Source: Gnetum montanum (Eukaryota; Streptophyta; Gnetopsida; Gnetales; Gnetaceae). Taken from it: 63,483 nucleotides of DNA. The translations under genes and the position numbers were made by a program. The notes below the pieces were generated by a model, which had not been told where the DNA came from, made no database searches, and saw only the letters and a program-made list of their open reading frames with translations. Positions within the stretch are counted from its first letter, which is position 1. Each line of letters starts with the position of its first letter. Below are positions 1-11,182 of the stretch, in pieces. Location of the stretch: NCBI GenBank assembly GCA_015680685.1, contig MNCI01005291.1, positions 467,881 through 531,363 of the forward strand, given 5' to 3'.

Positions 1-642
1 AAGTAGATGGTGCGTCGTAGCCCATGACACATACCAAATTCAAAGCAGGTAGTTGTGGATCGTGGCAAACCATTGATTCTTGCAACACACGACACAAACC
101 CCACCCACAGCTCACCTCACCTCCCATCACAATAAAGCATATCCTCCTCCCTCTCCTTCCCTTTCCTTTCTGCAACCTAATTGATTTTATTTATTTGGGT
201 TTAGTTACCCCCAATTTAAACAAATGAATTAGCCTCAATTATTGCAACAAATCTACACCTGCCAATCCCTGTCCTGCTATGTGCGTAAACCAAAAATTAA
301 AAATAAAAAGAGGCCGAAAAATCCAGAAGCATCGATCTGAGCCCGGGTAATTTCAGAATCGTCAGATGAGGGTGGGACCCACAGATAGAAGAAGGGACCA
401 CCAATGCATGTGCCTGAATTGTGGACTTGGGATGGTGAAAAATGGAAGGCGTTGATATGTGCATCTGGTGAATTTTGGACATCTTGCTTGCAAGTTTCTT
501 GGAAGCTCGGTCTCCTTCTCGTTCGTTCATGGTATCGTATCATATCATAATTCCATATAATATAAAAAACATGGATTGTTTTACAGACAGACCCCAAAGA
601 AACAACATGATCCCCACCCTCCCCACCATGTTTCCTTTTCCT
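1..642. other. Upstream region of the Yippee gene
   Basis: Non-coding by eye. It holds a pyrimidine-rich stretch (about 111-175) and mixed AT-rich sequence, with short open frames that have no recognisable protein character. It lies directly upstream of a TATA box and of the spliced Yippee-family gene, so it probably contains that gene's promoter. I see no repeat shared with the rest of the window. Confidence 0.45.
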
Positions 643-649
643 CTATAAA
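643..649 (+). promoter_or_regulatory. Putative TATA box of the Yippee gene
   Basis: TATAAAT in the context CTCTATAAATTCC. It precedes the first coding exon by about 900 bp, which fits a transcript with a long, intron-containing 5' UTR starting near 675. Position and sequence only; transcription start not demonstrated. Confidence 0.45.
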
Positions 650-674
650 TTCCAATTGCAACCCATCATCTCCC

Positions 675-1546
675 CTGCAATTGTAATTGTGCATGTGTGA
701 CCAAGAATTTTTCAGTCCTGAGATCGATCATGGACTCAAATTGTGTTCGGCAGTTTCAACAATCCATATATATAGATATGCGCCTGCTCCTGCCTTGACT
801 TCTTGTTCTTCTTTCCGTGCATGAATCATTCATCCACTGACAATTTTGCTGCTGCAGCGATCCCCCTTAATTCCTCCCTTCTTTCCTTCCTGGGAACTTC
901 TCTGCAATTTCGCATTGATTGCCCTTTTCTTACGCCATTGCTTGCTTACCGAATAAGTTCTTTTCTTGGCAAGGGATTTTGCTTATTCTTTGCGGTGGCG
1001 TTGTTGTCGTGGTTTCTTTCCGTGGATTAAGCAGTAGAATCGGATGATTACGGCAGGGTTTTGGTGATATTCTTGGTTGTTGGTCTGCTTGGTTTGTTTT
1101 CTGTCTGATTTTGGGGGAAGGTCTTTGAGGGTTCGGCTGCATGCTTGAAATTTGGTCGTTTAATCTGCTTGAAATTTCAAGTTTTGGGAATTCCCTTTAG
1201 GCTGTTTTCATGCTAGAAAGGTATTGCAGTTATATTATTGTGGCATCGCCGTGACATTATATGCTGGGAACTTGGGATGCGTGGTATGTGTAAATTTGTT
1301 ATAGACTGTGAGAACTTATTGTTGTAATATTTTTTATTTTTTATTTTTGGTGTATGGCATATTATGGGGTTTCACTGTATCTATTGGAATGTTTTTTTAT
1401 TCTTAAGTATACTGTTTATGATTTGATTATTAATTTTTTACTGGTTGCAGATTAAGTTCTGTTAGGCGTTTTTGTTCATTTCAGCCGTAGAAAGGTATTG
1501 GAGCTAAAATCCTTTAAAGGTTCGGCCTTGTTGCAAGTAGAGGGAA
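675..1546 (+). other. Probable 5' UTR with an intron
   Basis: Between the TATA box and the start codon there is no convincing coding frame. A strong acceptor-like sequence (T-rich run then TGGTTGCAG) ends at 1450, so a 5' UTR intron is likely to end there. Several weak donors lie upstream (for example at 1220) and I cannot choose between them. The start ATG at 1547 is the one that opens the conserved Yippee N-terminus. Confidence 0.35.
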
Positions 1547-3601
1547 ATGGGGAGGTTGTTCTCAATCAAATTAAGCGGTCGTATCTATTGCTGTAGAGTT
1601 TGCAATATTCACCTTGCTTACGTGGACGATATTCTGTCCAAGGTAAGTTTTTAGACTTTAATTTAATGGTTACTTTCTAAAGCCTAAGCAAGGCTGAATT
1701 TTCATTCATAGGAAGTTAATTTAATATTTTCATTTTTTGTACTCTGCAAAATGGGTTAACTGATAATTATTTGTTTAGATTATATCAATGTGATATCTTA
1801 ATTGGTGTTTTAAGTATTTTATGGGCAAGAAGTGGATGCAAATATGCTTTACGTTCTTAGCAACCAGTTTTGCAGTTTTAGAATGATTCACTTATTTCCT
1901 TCAAGTATTGTCCAAGTCTCCATTTTTATAAGAATTCGCTAAATGTCCAGCAGAATTCTTTTCTCTTTTAAAAAAATTACAGAAAACTTTCCCATTGCTA
2001 AAAATAAAGCACATTTTGTTAAACATTTTAAAGGTGTACATATAATGGCATATGCCTATATCTACAATAGCTTATCATAACTCATTTCTAGAGGCTATAT
2101 AACATTGGGATGTTAGGTTATTGGTAAGAGTCTTGGCATGTACATTTTAGTTGCATTTTAGATTCCAGTGGGCAATGCTGAGTTATGGATAAAAAAATTT
2201 TCATAGATCCAAGAGGTTCTCAAGGGATATAAGTAAAAATTCAGTTTTAGTTTCACATGATCTCCTTATCATAAAAGTAGCTTTTAAAATTAAATGCCAT
2301 CTAATTAATGCATAGCTAATTGGTTTGCTTGCGTAAAGAAAGATACCCAATATTTGAGTACTAATGCTTACTTGGCTCTCAATAGAAGTAAATGAGTGTC
2401 ATTGATGTATAGCTAATTGCCATGCTTGCATAAAGACACACATTCAAGATTTAGGTATTAATGCTTATTTAGCTCTAAATAGAAGCCAATGTGAGAAACG
2501 AACTCATATAGTGAACCCAATGTAATTAGGATAAGGTTAGGATGTTGAGGATGATGTAAGTGGTGTATATCTAGTATAATCTGGTGCACATTATAACTGG
2601 CCTTTCTTAATCAAAGCTAATTACCATGCTTATAATCTTCCAAGCATTTTTTCCAGTATGTTTATTACTTTCTTTTTGATGAATTATATGATGCAAATTC
2701 ATGTCCTCTAGTCTTCAGATTGGGTTAACAAATCCAGTGGAAAGTTCCTCCATCCTAATACCATGTTTAAAGTGTAATTTTAATAGCAAATTTTCTTTTA
2801 TTTTTACCATTGTTTTCTAAATACATGATGTTAAAGCAATGCGATACTGTAAAGAAAATCATAAAAAATTTGTTTCTTGTTTTCCTGAACTATATACCAA
2901 AGAGATGCATGAACCTAATAAAAGCTTTTAGGATTTAGAAAATTGTTTTGCTGATTCATAAATTAAATCCTTAATTATGTACTAGTATTATTAAGTATGA
3001 ATCATTATGAATCATTAATCAGGTCTGTGTGTAAGGCAGCGATGCTAACCAAATATTTTACAATCACTGCGTCATAAACTTTCTCACAACAAAGGTTTGT
3101 ACTGCCTTTACTGATGATTTGGCTTATATGCATCTTATAAACCAAATTACATGGAAGAAATATAAATAAAATTTTAAGTAGGACTTTTTCTTGCGTAATT
3201 TTTATTTGAAGTGTAGGCTAGTTATCCATACATGGATTAAATCACATTGTAATCTTGTACAGTAACCAAAACATATTCTTATTCATTAAGTAGTGTTGTT
3301 TTCTCTTTTTTATTGTCTTTCAATAATTCATTATTGTTTCTGCTAGAATATAATGTTGAACTTACTGGATTACCTTACGTATTTTTCAGTTATTTCACTG
3401 CAGACATGGACGTGCATATCTGTTCAATTCTGTGTAAGTTAAATTTATTTCTTGAAATTCATTTATGGTTATTTTCCTTCCCCAAAATGGTGGAATTTGA
3501 AGGAAGATAACATGATCTTATTTAGAAAACAATTACTTAAAGAAGAAACATGGATTTGGGATTGCCCCATAAATTCACTCGTGTCGGTTTGGGGTACGGC
3601 C

Positions 3602-3634
<33 letters not shown>

Positions 3635-5608
3635 ATAAACAGTTATCATTCTAAGAAGTTCTTTTTGTTTAAGATTTCAGTGAGTTCTTGATATTTTTTG
3701 GTTTTTGTTTTTTTTGGATACTGCTATGTTAACATAAATGTTTTATACTTTGAGGGATTGCCATAGTGAAACTTATGATATTCATTTTTTTTATTTGCTA
3801 AGGTTGCTAAACTCATTCATATTATTAATATTATTCTAAAATGTAGTTATCAACTCAGTAATTAAACAGTAATAAAGCTTTCTCATGTATACCAACATTT
3901 TTATTTGAATCTATAATGTTGAGGTCATGATTTCAGTCTTTATCATAATTAGGGTTCGTGGATTGTGTAAGTTACACTTAATTCCTATAATGATGGCTAT
4001 AGACATTGGGTGATCCTGTGATCACCGTATGATCTCATCTTATAATCTTCTAGATAGATTGAAATACCTATAAATATGATGTCAAATAGTTCTTCAAATA
4101 TGATCTTATAAACATTGCAACGTACCTCCTGAAAAAAACATTAAGAGCAAGGATTTAATATTTTGCTAAGATGACAATCTTTAGGGGGATAATGGGAAGT
4201 GATAAAATTATTTTTCCTTCTGAGGGAAGACAAGAGAGTGTTTGGTGAAATGGTTTGCCCAGTTTAAAAGGGTCTTGAGAACTGTTCTAAATACCTTAAT
4301 TCATCTAAGTAGGAAGGAAATTGAAAGGACCATCATTTGAAGTTATGGTAAGGTGCTCGTTTTTTGAGTCGGAAACCGTGGGTTGAGTCTGGGCACTTGA
4401 GGAGGTTAGGCTTTGGCTTATCCACCAACTCTCTGGGGACTCTGCTTTGTGGGATGACCATTAAATCTCTGGGTGATAATCCTTCAGAATGAAATTTAAG
4501 CAGATTTAAGCCAAATGCTGAAAAGGTAAACATGAAATAGTCAAAGGGAATTTAATATATTAGAATGAGGTTAAGGATTTTATTTTTACCAAAAAAGTTA
4601 GAAAAAAAATATTCATAGGTGGATGTTACCGTACATAAATGAGATAAAGATACACTGATGGTGGTTGTAAACATTAAATTTTTAAAGATTAATCAAGACT
4701 TTTTCTTCATAGGTGCCAGAATAATGTACTAGTTTGCCGTTGTATTAGTTTATTTTTTTGCTTCATTTTTTATGAAAATATGATGCGATATATAGTTATG
4801 TAATCATATTTGTTATTAGAGACATGCATTTGTATTTCATTTTCTTGGGCTTTTATTTGTATTGGTAATATGCTTTTTTATGAGCAACCATAAATTGTAA
4901 ATGATTGTGTGTATGTGTCTATTTTTTATGATAAATAGTTTGGTTCTGCTTTTGGGCACAACTTATCTTCCCAGATAAGAAACCACTAAGTTTGTTAAAC
5001 AATTTTGGCACAGTGTGAATGTCACTACAGGGTCGCTTGAAGATAGAATGATGACAACAGGATTACACACTGTATGTGACATCTATTGCAATGGTTGTCA
5101 TCGATTGGTTGGCTGGAAATATGTACGTTCTTATCTTTAAAACAGTTGCACATTTAATGAAAAAGATGAAAAATACATTGATAATTATTTTAAAGTTGGT
5201 TACATGATTCTCTATATTTCTATGTACAGCTTTGATAATTTTTCCTTCTTTGGATCATTTAACTATTTGCTGCAAAACATTTTTAAATTGCATTACCAAT
5301 CAAACTGTCAAGTTCAAGGTTAATAAATTTAAGTTTCTATAAATTATAATAATAAAATGTTTTCATTGCAGGAAGTTGCCCATGAAAAGAGTCAGAAGTA
5401 CAAAGAAGGAAAATTTATATTAGAAAGGTATGTTATGTAATTTCTACTTTATTGAGTGAATTTATCAACTCATTAACACTTATTTTTCCTCTGAAAGGTG
5501 TGGAATATCTCGTGTAGGGGAAAGTTAATTGATGGTGATGGAGCTGATGTGGTAATGGGTGCAGCTGGTGGTGGACTGAGTGATGGAGAGGAACCTCCTT
5601 TAGCCTAA
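1547..5608 (+). CDS. Yippee-family zinc-binding protein (five coding exons)
   Basis: Coding exons are 1547-1642, 3390-3433, 5014-5122, 5372-5427 and 5518-5608. All introns are GT-AG and phases join to 131 residues plus TAA. The protein opens MGRLFSIKL. It has C16-x2-C19 and C72-x2-C75 separated by 52 residues, the Yippee zinc-ligand spacing. The conserved blocks HGRAYLFN (38-45), [10 protein letters not shown] (63-72), VGWKYE (79-84) and [11 protein letters not shown] (87-97) follow. The tail is acidic and glycine-rich (LSDGEEPP). Length is normal for plant Yippee-like proteins, and the tail after LERGK resembles the longer plant subgroup. Yippee proteins are small zinc-binding proteins of unclear molecular function, some linked to Cereblon-like folds. 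Exon 2 is only 44 bp, and exon 5 uses the acceptor CGTGTAG at 5517; an acceptor 20 bp upstream would end in an early stop. No disabling change is seen. Intron 2 carries a SINE-like repeat. Confidence 0.9.
3603..3633 (+). repeat. Poly(A) run of 31 in Yippee intron 2
   Basis: An uninterrupted run of A follows GGGGTACGGCCC. A long A run on the sense strand inside an intron is typical of the 3' tail of a LINE- or SINE-mobilised insertion. I could not delimit the body of such an insertion upstream, so it may also be simple slippage. Confidence 0.6.
4327..4512 (+). mobile_element. tRNA-derived SINE-like repeat in Yippee intron 2
   Basis: The sequence starts with a box A-like stretch (ATGGTAAGGTGCTCG), then about 35 bp later a box B-like stretch (GTGGGTTGAGTCTGG), the layout of an RNA polymerase III promoter. 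The following body (GAGGTTAGGCTTTGGC, then TATCCACCAA, GGTGATAATC) recurs in decayed form at 6487-6620. Two related copies plus the internal promoter boxes suggest a plant SINE. Boundaries are approximate and no target-site duplication was established. Confidence 0.5.
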
Positions 5609-6486
5609 TCTGTAAAAATCACCGTCCGTTGCACATGGAACCACACTCTGTAAATTCCATTTGTTTATGTACAGATTGTTGGAATCAGATATCAAAGATT
5701 CTGGTTCTTTTCACTTTATAACAAAGGTATTCTGAAATTTAAATACAGACAGGCATAAGATAAAATAGTCTGGAATATTGATTTCCTTAAACATTTTGTT
5801 CATCATGGCAGTAATAGTGGACACAACTTTCTTAATTGGAATTTTAAGCAAAAATGTTCTTAACATCTTTTTGAAAAATCCATCATGGGTCTGGTCGGGC
5901 CGGTGAATGACCTGACTAACCTGTCAAATTTGCATACCCTTTTTTTTTTTTGCGCCATGAAATGGAATTTTTTTTTGTAATTATTGAAGATTGTAATTTG
6001 AAAGTCAAACAGATCCAGTTTTTGGGGGATCAGGATTTTATATACAACCAATGTAGTTATTTGGATCTCTTTGTTATCATGGTCAAATGTATAGCCAATA
6101 TCAGGGAAAGGAATTAGCATTGGTATAGACTCCATTAAAAACTTTGATACGATTGCAATGATCTAGTATCTCACAACATAAGGGTAGCCAGTAAAGTAAA
6201 AAGCTAGAAAATCATTTGGAATCTGTGGAATAAAAGAACAACTCAGTAGAAAATAGAACCAAAAATATCTTTTATGGAGGATTTTTTATTTTGTATACTG
6301 AGAAGATTAATGATTTTAAGTACATGCTATTTTGTTTTCTTAGTTTTAAGAGAGTGGAAGTCTATTGGTGTATTATCATCGTAAACATCTTCATCTTTTA
6401 ATGTATACTTTTGCTACTTTTTCTTGTGCTCATTGTTGCAGATATTCTTCTGTGATTTTTTTTATGTTTATTATTTTCTATTAATG
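5609..6486. other. Yippee 3' UTR and intergenic AT-rich DNA
   Basis: The region after the stop codon is AT-rich with T runs near 5941 and 5970. The first few hundred bases presumably hold the 3' UTR, but no clear poly(A) site can be fixed. The open frames here lack protein-like composition. I see no other gene. Confidence 0.4.
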
Positions 6487-6620
6487 CAAGTTGACTTGGA
6501 TTCAAGTGTGGGTGTAGTTACTCAAAAAGGTTAGGCTTTTGCTTTATCTACCAATCTTCCAAGACCTTCTTAGTGGGATAAGCACTATTACTTTGGGTGA
6601 TGATTGATTTAGTGTAAATG
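6487..6620 (+). mobile_element. Second, decayed SINE-like copy
   Basis: Shares the body of the repeat at 4327-4512: GGTTAGGCTTTTGC, a TATCTACCAATC block, a GTGGGATAAGCA block and TTGGGTGATGATT, in the same order and spacing. A box B-like TGGATTCAAGTGTGG precedes it. It abuts the end of element B's 3' LTR remnant. Confidence 0.45.
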
Positions 6621-6649
6621 CAAGATTATACCTATGATTCTGCAAGATT

Positions 6650-6682
6650 AAATTGTAGAAGCCTGAAATTGGTGATGTTTCA
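6650..6682 (-). repeat. Element B 3' LTR remnant
   Basis: On the minus strand the sequence TGAAACATCACCAATTTC starts right after the polypurine tract and matches the start of element B's 5' LTR at 22925 (TGAAACACCACCAATTTC). Similarity fades after about 35 bp, so nearly all of this LTR has been lost or replaced; the SINE-like repeat lies beyond. Confidence 0.65.
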
Positions 6683-6697
6683 TTGACCCCTCTTTGT
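6683..6697 (-). promoter_or_regulatory. Element B polypurine tract
   Basis: Minus strand AACAAAGAGGGGTCAA directly before the LTR start TGAAACA. Element A has the same tract (ACAAAGAGGGGCCAA) before its own 3' LTR at 17276, which supports plus-strand priming function and common ancestry. Confidence 0.75.
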
Positions 6698-6977
6698 TAA
6701 CGTCTGGAGGACTAGCCTGAGAGACGTTGACAAAGAATATGAAACACCATGATGAACATGACACCAACATCGTTTGTTAGTGCTTGCTTAGACAACGCTT
6801 CACTATGTTTGAGAGTGCCAAGGGAATGAAGTACGGTAGGGAGTGGTTTAGGGAAATGGGTCAAGGAACAATGGATGTAGAGGACAACTGTGGGATGCAA
6901 TGTTAGGATGGCTTATCGCCAAAGCATGATCCCTCGTCGAAGTGCTTGTGAGGGAGTCAGCATGCGAAGGCGTCATA

Positions 6978-7192
6978 CCCTTTGGATTTCGACCTCTTAT
7001 TAGAGTACTTGTGAGATGGTCTTTGGATTTCGACCTCTTATTAGAGTACTTGTGAGATGGTCGATGTGCCATTTGACTTGGGCACTTGGCTTGTCCCATT
7101 TTCTTTTCTTCTGTCTTCTTCTTGTTTNTTGTGAGACGGCAACTGCGCCATTTGACTTGGGCACTTGGCTTGTCCCATTTTCTTTTCTTCTA
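6978..7192. repeat. Two adjacent tandem duplications in element B
   Basis: A 41-bp unit beginning CTTTGGATTTCGACC occurs twice head to tail (about 6979-7019 and 7020-7060). A second unit containing CATTTGACTTGGGCACTTGG occurs at about 7069 and 7150. The single N at 7128 lies between copies of the second unit. These explain the open frames around 7016-7396, which are not genes. Confidence 0.7.
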
Positions 7193-7194
7193 TG

Positions 7195-7290
7195 TCTTCT
7201 TCTTGTTTTTATTTTTTTATATATTCCTCCTTTTTTTTCTTTTTGCTTTCTTTCTTTATTTTATTTTATTTTTGCTTCCTTTTGTGTTGC
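7195..7290. repeat. Pyrimidine-rich tract (purine-rich on the element B sense strand)
   Basis: T-rich low-complexity stretch. On the minus strand it is A/G-rich and lies between protease and polypurine tract, the same place as the A/G-rich stretch at 16610-16735 in element A. It gives hydrophobic-looking but spurious open frames on the plus strand. Confidence 0.6.
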
Positions 7291-7455
7291 CAAGCGAATT
7301 GTACATAAACATTTGCTTAGAGACAATTGCATCGTATCTGTAGGACAGGTGTTTCCTCCGCGGGATGAGTTGTGTTACATCCATTTAAGGCTTTGACCAG
7401 CCAACAAAGGCTCCTCGTGGAATGAATTGTGTTACGTCCATCATGGGTTCAACAG

Positions 7456-8052
7456 CTAACTGTAGGAGATCACCACTTCTCCACCCTCATAAGGTAAGTG
7501 GATCTCTTGGTGGATTGGTGAAGAGATAATCCTTAGTTGGGCTAACCAAGATCTCCTTAGGATTAGGTTGAATTCAAGCATCTCTTCAACCATGATGAAC
7601 TCTGCGTTAGTGGGGAATTGCTCCCTTGCCACAAAATTAATCATGACTGTTCCCTTGACAACCATGCGTGCTCCATTGAAGGACTTTAAATAGACCATTG
7701 TTGTTGGCCTGATTTGATCCACCAAGCCAAGCTTATTGACAATGGGGAATGGGATAACGTTGGTTGTTGTTCCATCATCAACATGCACCCTGCGAATCTT
7801 GTATTGATCCATGCAAATTTTTATGAACATGGATGCAGTAGTTACTTGATCTTTCTCAAGGTCAGCTTTGATTGCTTCATCGCGAAAGGTCAAAAGTGTT
7901 GACCTTGGTTCTTTAGTTGTAGGAGGAAGCATTACAGCGTGAATAGCCTTTTCCTCTTCTGGCATGTCTTCCTTAATAGGAATGGATGCCAACATGCGAA
8001 CCAATGCTTCACGATGAGAGGGGGAGGTCATAATTAGATTGTATAGGCTCAA
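7456..8052 (-). pseudogene. Element B retroviral-type aspartic protease domain
   Basis: A 198-residue open frame. It contains VHVDDGTTTN where plant Ty3-type proteases carry the catalytic D-S/T-G loop, then a second conserved part near FNLILRRSWLAQLR, which corresponds to the ILGRPWLA motif intact in element A at about 15110-15135. Aspartic proteases of this kind cut the gag polyprotein in the virus-like particle. The family shows D-D-G in place of D-S/T-G in all three copies. It is followed by a stop and non-coding sequence, not by reverse transcriptase. I annotate it as part of a dead element although this stretch itself is open. Confidence 0.75.
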
Positions 8053-8805
8053 AGTTGTATTCTTTTGTTTTAGAGCCTACTTGACCTATGTGAGTGCATC
8101 TAGAAAATCTTTTCCACCATCTGGTTGTTTGGTGGTCTTTATCTCCTCCATGCAGCCTAAGAGGCAGATTTCCCGAGGAGGAGGAGTCTTGGTTTATAGT
8201 TGGGCAATGGGTCTTTGAGCCTTGGTAGTTGCTTGTTGAATGTGCATGTCTATATTGGTGACCTTAAATGATGGGGCCATAGGAACTACTAACAAGGGGG
8301 TAGGTTTAGGGGGACCTAGCTTAGTGCGTTCCCTAGCCATCTTATTGGCTAGATGCTCATCATGTCTCTTAGGGCGGGCAGGTTATGATGTAGTCCCCAC
8401 CACCAGATCCTAGGCAGATGGGAGGTTCGCATGTTTTAGCACCCTTATGACAAAAGGTGTCTAGGGCATTGCCGCAACATGCTATGGGGCCCTAACGACA
8501 AAGGGTGTCACAAGTGCCCGAGGTGGCACTTTGATGATGAAGGAGGCCTATGGCCTAGTTGACACTGAGGCTTCAACGTCAGCAGAAGGCACATGGACCA
8601 CAAATGGTTCATGTATTGGCTCTGCATCATCATCAACACTGATAGCATTAATGATATATCTTGCACCGCTAGTGTTTAATGGATCCTTATAGATGTTCAT
8701 GGACTGTTTCTCCAGCCAGACAGGATTACTTTCATCAAGGACCAACTTGCCTTGATCGATTATGCGTTGGATATCATCCTTCAGTGCTAGGCAATAATTT
8801 GTGTT
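8053..8805 (-). pseudogene. Element B gag C-terminal part
   Basis: Reads on the minus strand from the zinc-knuckle-like end (TNYCLALKDDIQRIIDQG, next to the element A boundary) into the linker before protease. The same order is seen in elements A (13850-14600) and C (62080-62770). The reading frame is broken by stops. The N-terminal part of the knuckle is missing at the insertion point of element A. Confidence 0.7.
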
Positions 8806-8974
8806 TGAAACACCACTAATTTTGGCCTAGCACTTTAAATTGAAAATGACTCAAACCATTTTAAGCATTTAGAAGGCAAAATTTGACTAAGGCAGGGAGC
8901 TCAACCCCAGCTTGCCCAAGCCAGCTTACTCACACTATCAAGCTAGCTTGCCTTTAGCATGAGCAAATCCAACA

Positions 8975-9740
8975 GCTTTAAAATCAAGTCAAAATAGTTC
9001 AAATGTTAAGGTGTAAGCTATCATCAAGAGCCATTGATGTCCACTATGGGTCCCAGCCTTCAGAAATTCCAGATTTCAGCTCAAAATTGCAAGTTTTTGA
9101 GGTCACACTGCAGGTCATGTTGCAGGTCACACTGAGCATGAGTCCAGCGTGACCAACTTTTAGAGCCTTAAAACTGAGTTAAAATGACTTGATTTCAAGG
9201 GTGCAAGTCATCCTTAGGGTCCACTATTGATAACTATGGGTCCCAGCCTTCAAAAATTCTAGATTTTAGCTCAAAATTGCATGTTTTTGAGGTCACACTG
9301 TAGGTCACGCTACAGGTCACGTTGAGCATGAGTCCAGCGTGACCAACTTTTAGAGCCTTAAAACTGAGTTAAAATGACTTGATTTCAAGGGTGCAAGTCA
9401 TCCTTAGGGTCCACTATTGATAACTATGGGTCCCAGCCTTCAAAAATTCTAGATTTCAACTCAAAATTGCAAGTTTTTGAGGTCACACTACACGTCACGT
9501 TGCAAGTCACGCTGAGCGTGAGTCCAGCGTGACCAACTTTTAGAGCCTCAAAACTGAGTCAAAAGACTTGATTTCAATGGTGCAAGTCATCCTTAGGGTC
9601 CACTATTGATAACTATGGATCCCAACCTTCAAACATTCCAGATTTCAGCTTAAAATTACAAGTTTTCGAAGTCACACTGTAGGTAACATTGCAGGTTAGG
9701 TTGCAAGTCACGTTGAGCGTGACCACAACGTGACCTACCC
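8975..9740 (+). repeat. Tandem array of about 190-bp units in element A 5' LTR
   Basis: The phrase GACCAACTTTTAGAGCC recurs at 9151, 9341 and 9531, a period of 190 bp, with partial units at each side. Each unit carries the inverted motif cluster around GTCACGCTGAGCGTGA. The 3' LTR holds the matching array at about 17450-18160. Confidence 0.85.
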
Positions 9741-9869
9741 AAAATGGCTCCAAATCAGATACATCCAAGCTCAAATTTCCAGATCCAGATCACACACAGG
9801 TAGGCAGCAGTTGTACTTAAGAAAAAGCTTCAAAAAATTTCAAATTTGGTGTCAAAAATTGCATTTTTC

Positions 9870-10010
9870 CCACCTCATGCTCAGGTCATGTTGAGGTCAT
9901 GCCCAGCATGACTGCCCAGCGTGACTCATGCTTAGGTCATGCTGGGGTCATGCCTAGCATGACTGCCCAACGTGACTGTAGCATGACTGCCAGTCACACT
10001 TGCACAAAAA
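9870..10010 (+). repeat. Cluster of short GTCATGC / GCRTGAC motifs
   Basis: Dense alternation of CTCAGGTCATGC and CCAGCATGACTG type words, in both orientations, downstream of the 190-bp array. The 3' LTR has the same cluster at 18290-18420. Probably a U3 enhancer-like or structural region; function unknown. Confidence 0.6.
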
Positions 10011-10353
10011 CACTTCAAAGACACATTGAAGACACATTGAAGCCTGGACAACTCACGTTGGAAGCCCAGGTCAAATAGAGATACCTCGAACAGCCTCAAA
10101 TCGACATCTCGACATCCTAGAGTAGTCGATCCATGGTCAAGCGAGCCAAGGTCAAATTTTTCTTGTTGTTCATTTCATTGTAACTCTTCGTTTGTGGGCT
10201 TGTCAAGCCCTCACATTCTAAATTAAATGTACTTTCATGGGCTTGAATAACCCACAAATTGTAAAATGCAATGTATCTGGTCAAGAATGTAGCTTGTCGA
10301 CACATATCTAACGCTTGCCGACCCACATCCAACTCATGCACAACTATCCATTG

Positions 10354-10446
10354 GACACATGTTGATTGATCCATTTTCCTGTTAAATCCCAATTGTTGAT
10401 TCCATTCTGGAATTCTGCACCTGAGCTCGGCTTAGCCCTATAAATA
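10354..10446 (+). promoter_or_regulatory. Element A LTR promoter, copy 1
   Basis: A G-box-like GACACATGTT (10354-10363, CpG-decayed) followed about 75 bp later by TATAAATA (10439-10446). Confidence 0.55.
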
Positions 10447-11182
10447 CCCTGTCAATTCACATAAACGGGGTCGGAAATTTTGAAGGTTGGCAGCTTGGGA
10501 AGTATCGACCAGCAGCCTAGGACGCTCAGACATACTTGACTTCTAGCATCTGAACACCCAAGGCTTAGTGCTTGACCTGCCATCCATACGCGCAGCTACG
10601 CTTTGACCGGTGCACATTCTTGTTTAAACAATACAATATAGTTCATTATTGCCTGCCATTTACATTGTTTACTCTATTTACGCTTTGTTTACAATATAGC
10701 TCTATTTACACTTCATTTACAATTTAGTCTCTGTTTACACTCTACGCTTTGTTTACATTTTGTGTCGCTGTTTGCATTCCGTTTACATTCCGTTTACACT
10801 GTTTACGATAACCCCAGCGCTAGCCGTAGCTTACGCTTGGGGAAGTCCTTGGTTTATTTATGTGTAAACCATCCAAGGCACTCTGCCTTCATTCTCTTTT
10901 CCAGCTTGCCCTTGGGAGAAGGAAGGGTCAGCTGTGGCTGCCCGACGATCTTTCGGTGTCTGTTTCTCTTCCAGCCTCACACCGAATTTCTCTTGTTGTT
11001 CATTTCATTGTAACTCTTCATTTGTGGCTTGTTAGGCCCTCACAGTCTAAATCAAATGTACTTTCATGGGCTTGAATGACCCACAAATTGTAAAATGCAA
11101 CGTATCTGGTCAGGAACATAGCTTGCTGACACATATTTAATGCTTTCCAACACACATCCAACTCATGCACAACTGTCCATTT

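Noticed and set aside
803-1142. Overlapping open frames on both strands upstream of the Yippee start
   Set aside because: Low-complexity, mutually antisense and located in the expected 5' UTR; no conserved motif.
3603-3633. Poly(A) run as evidence of a processed pseudogene
   Set aside because: No upstream sequence resembling a spliced coding region was found.
5498-5540. Alternative last exon of Yippee starting at 5498
   Set aside because: It reads about ten codons to a stop and does not give the acidic SDGEE-type tail; the acceptor at 5517 does.
7016-7396. Hydrophobic open frame on the plus strand, possibly a membrane protein
   Set aside because: It arises from the T-rich tract and tandem duplications in the antisense of element B.
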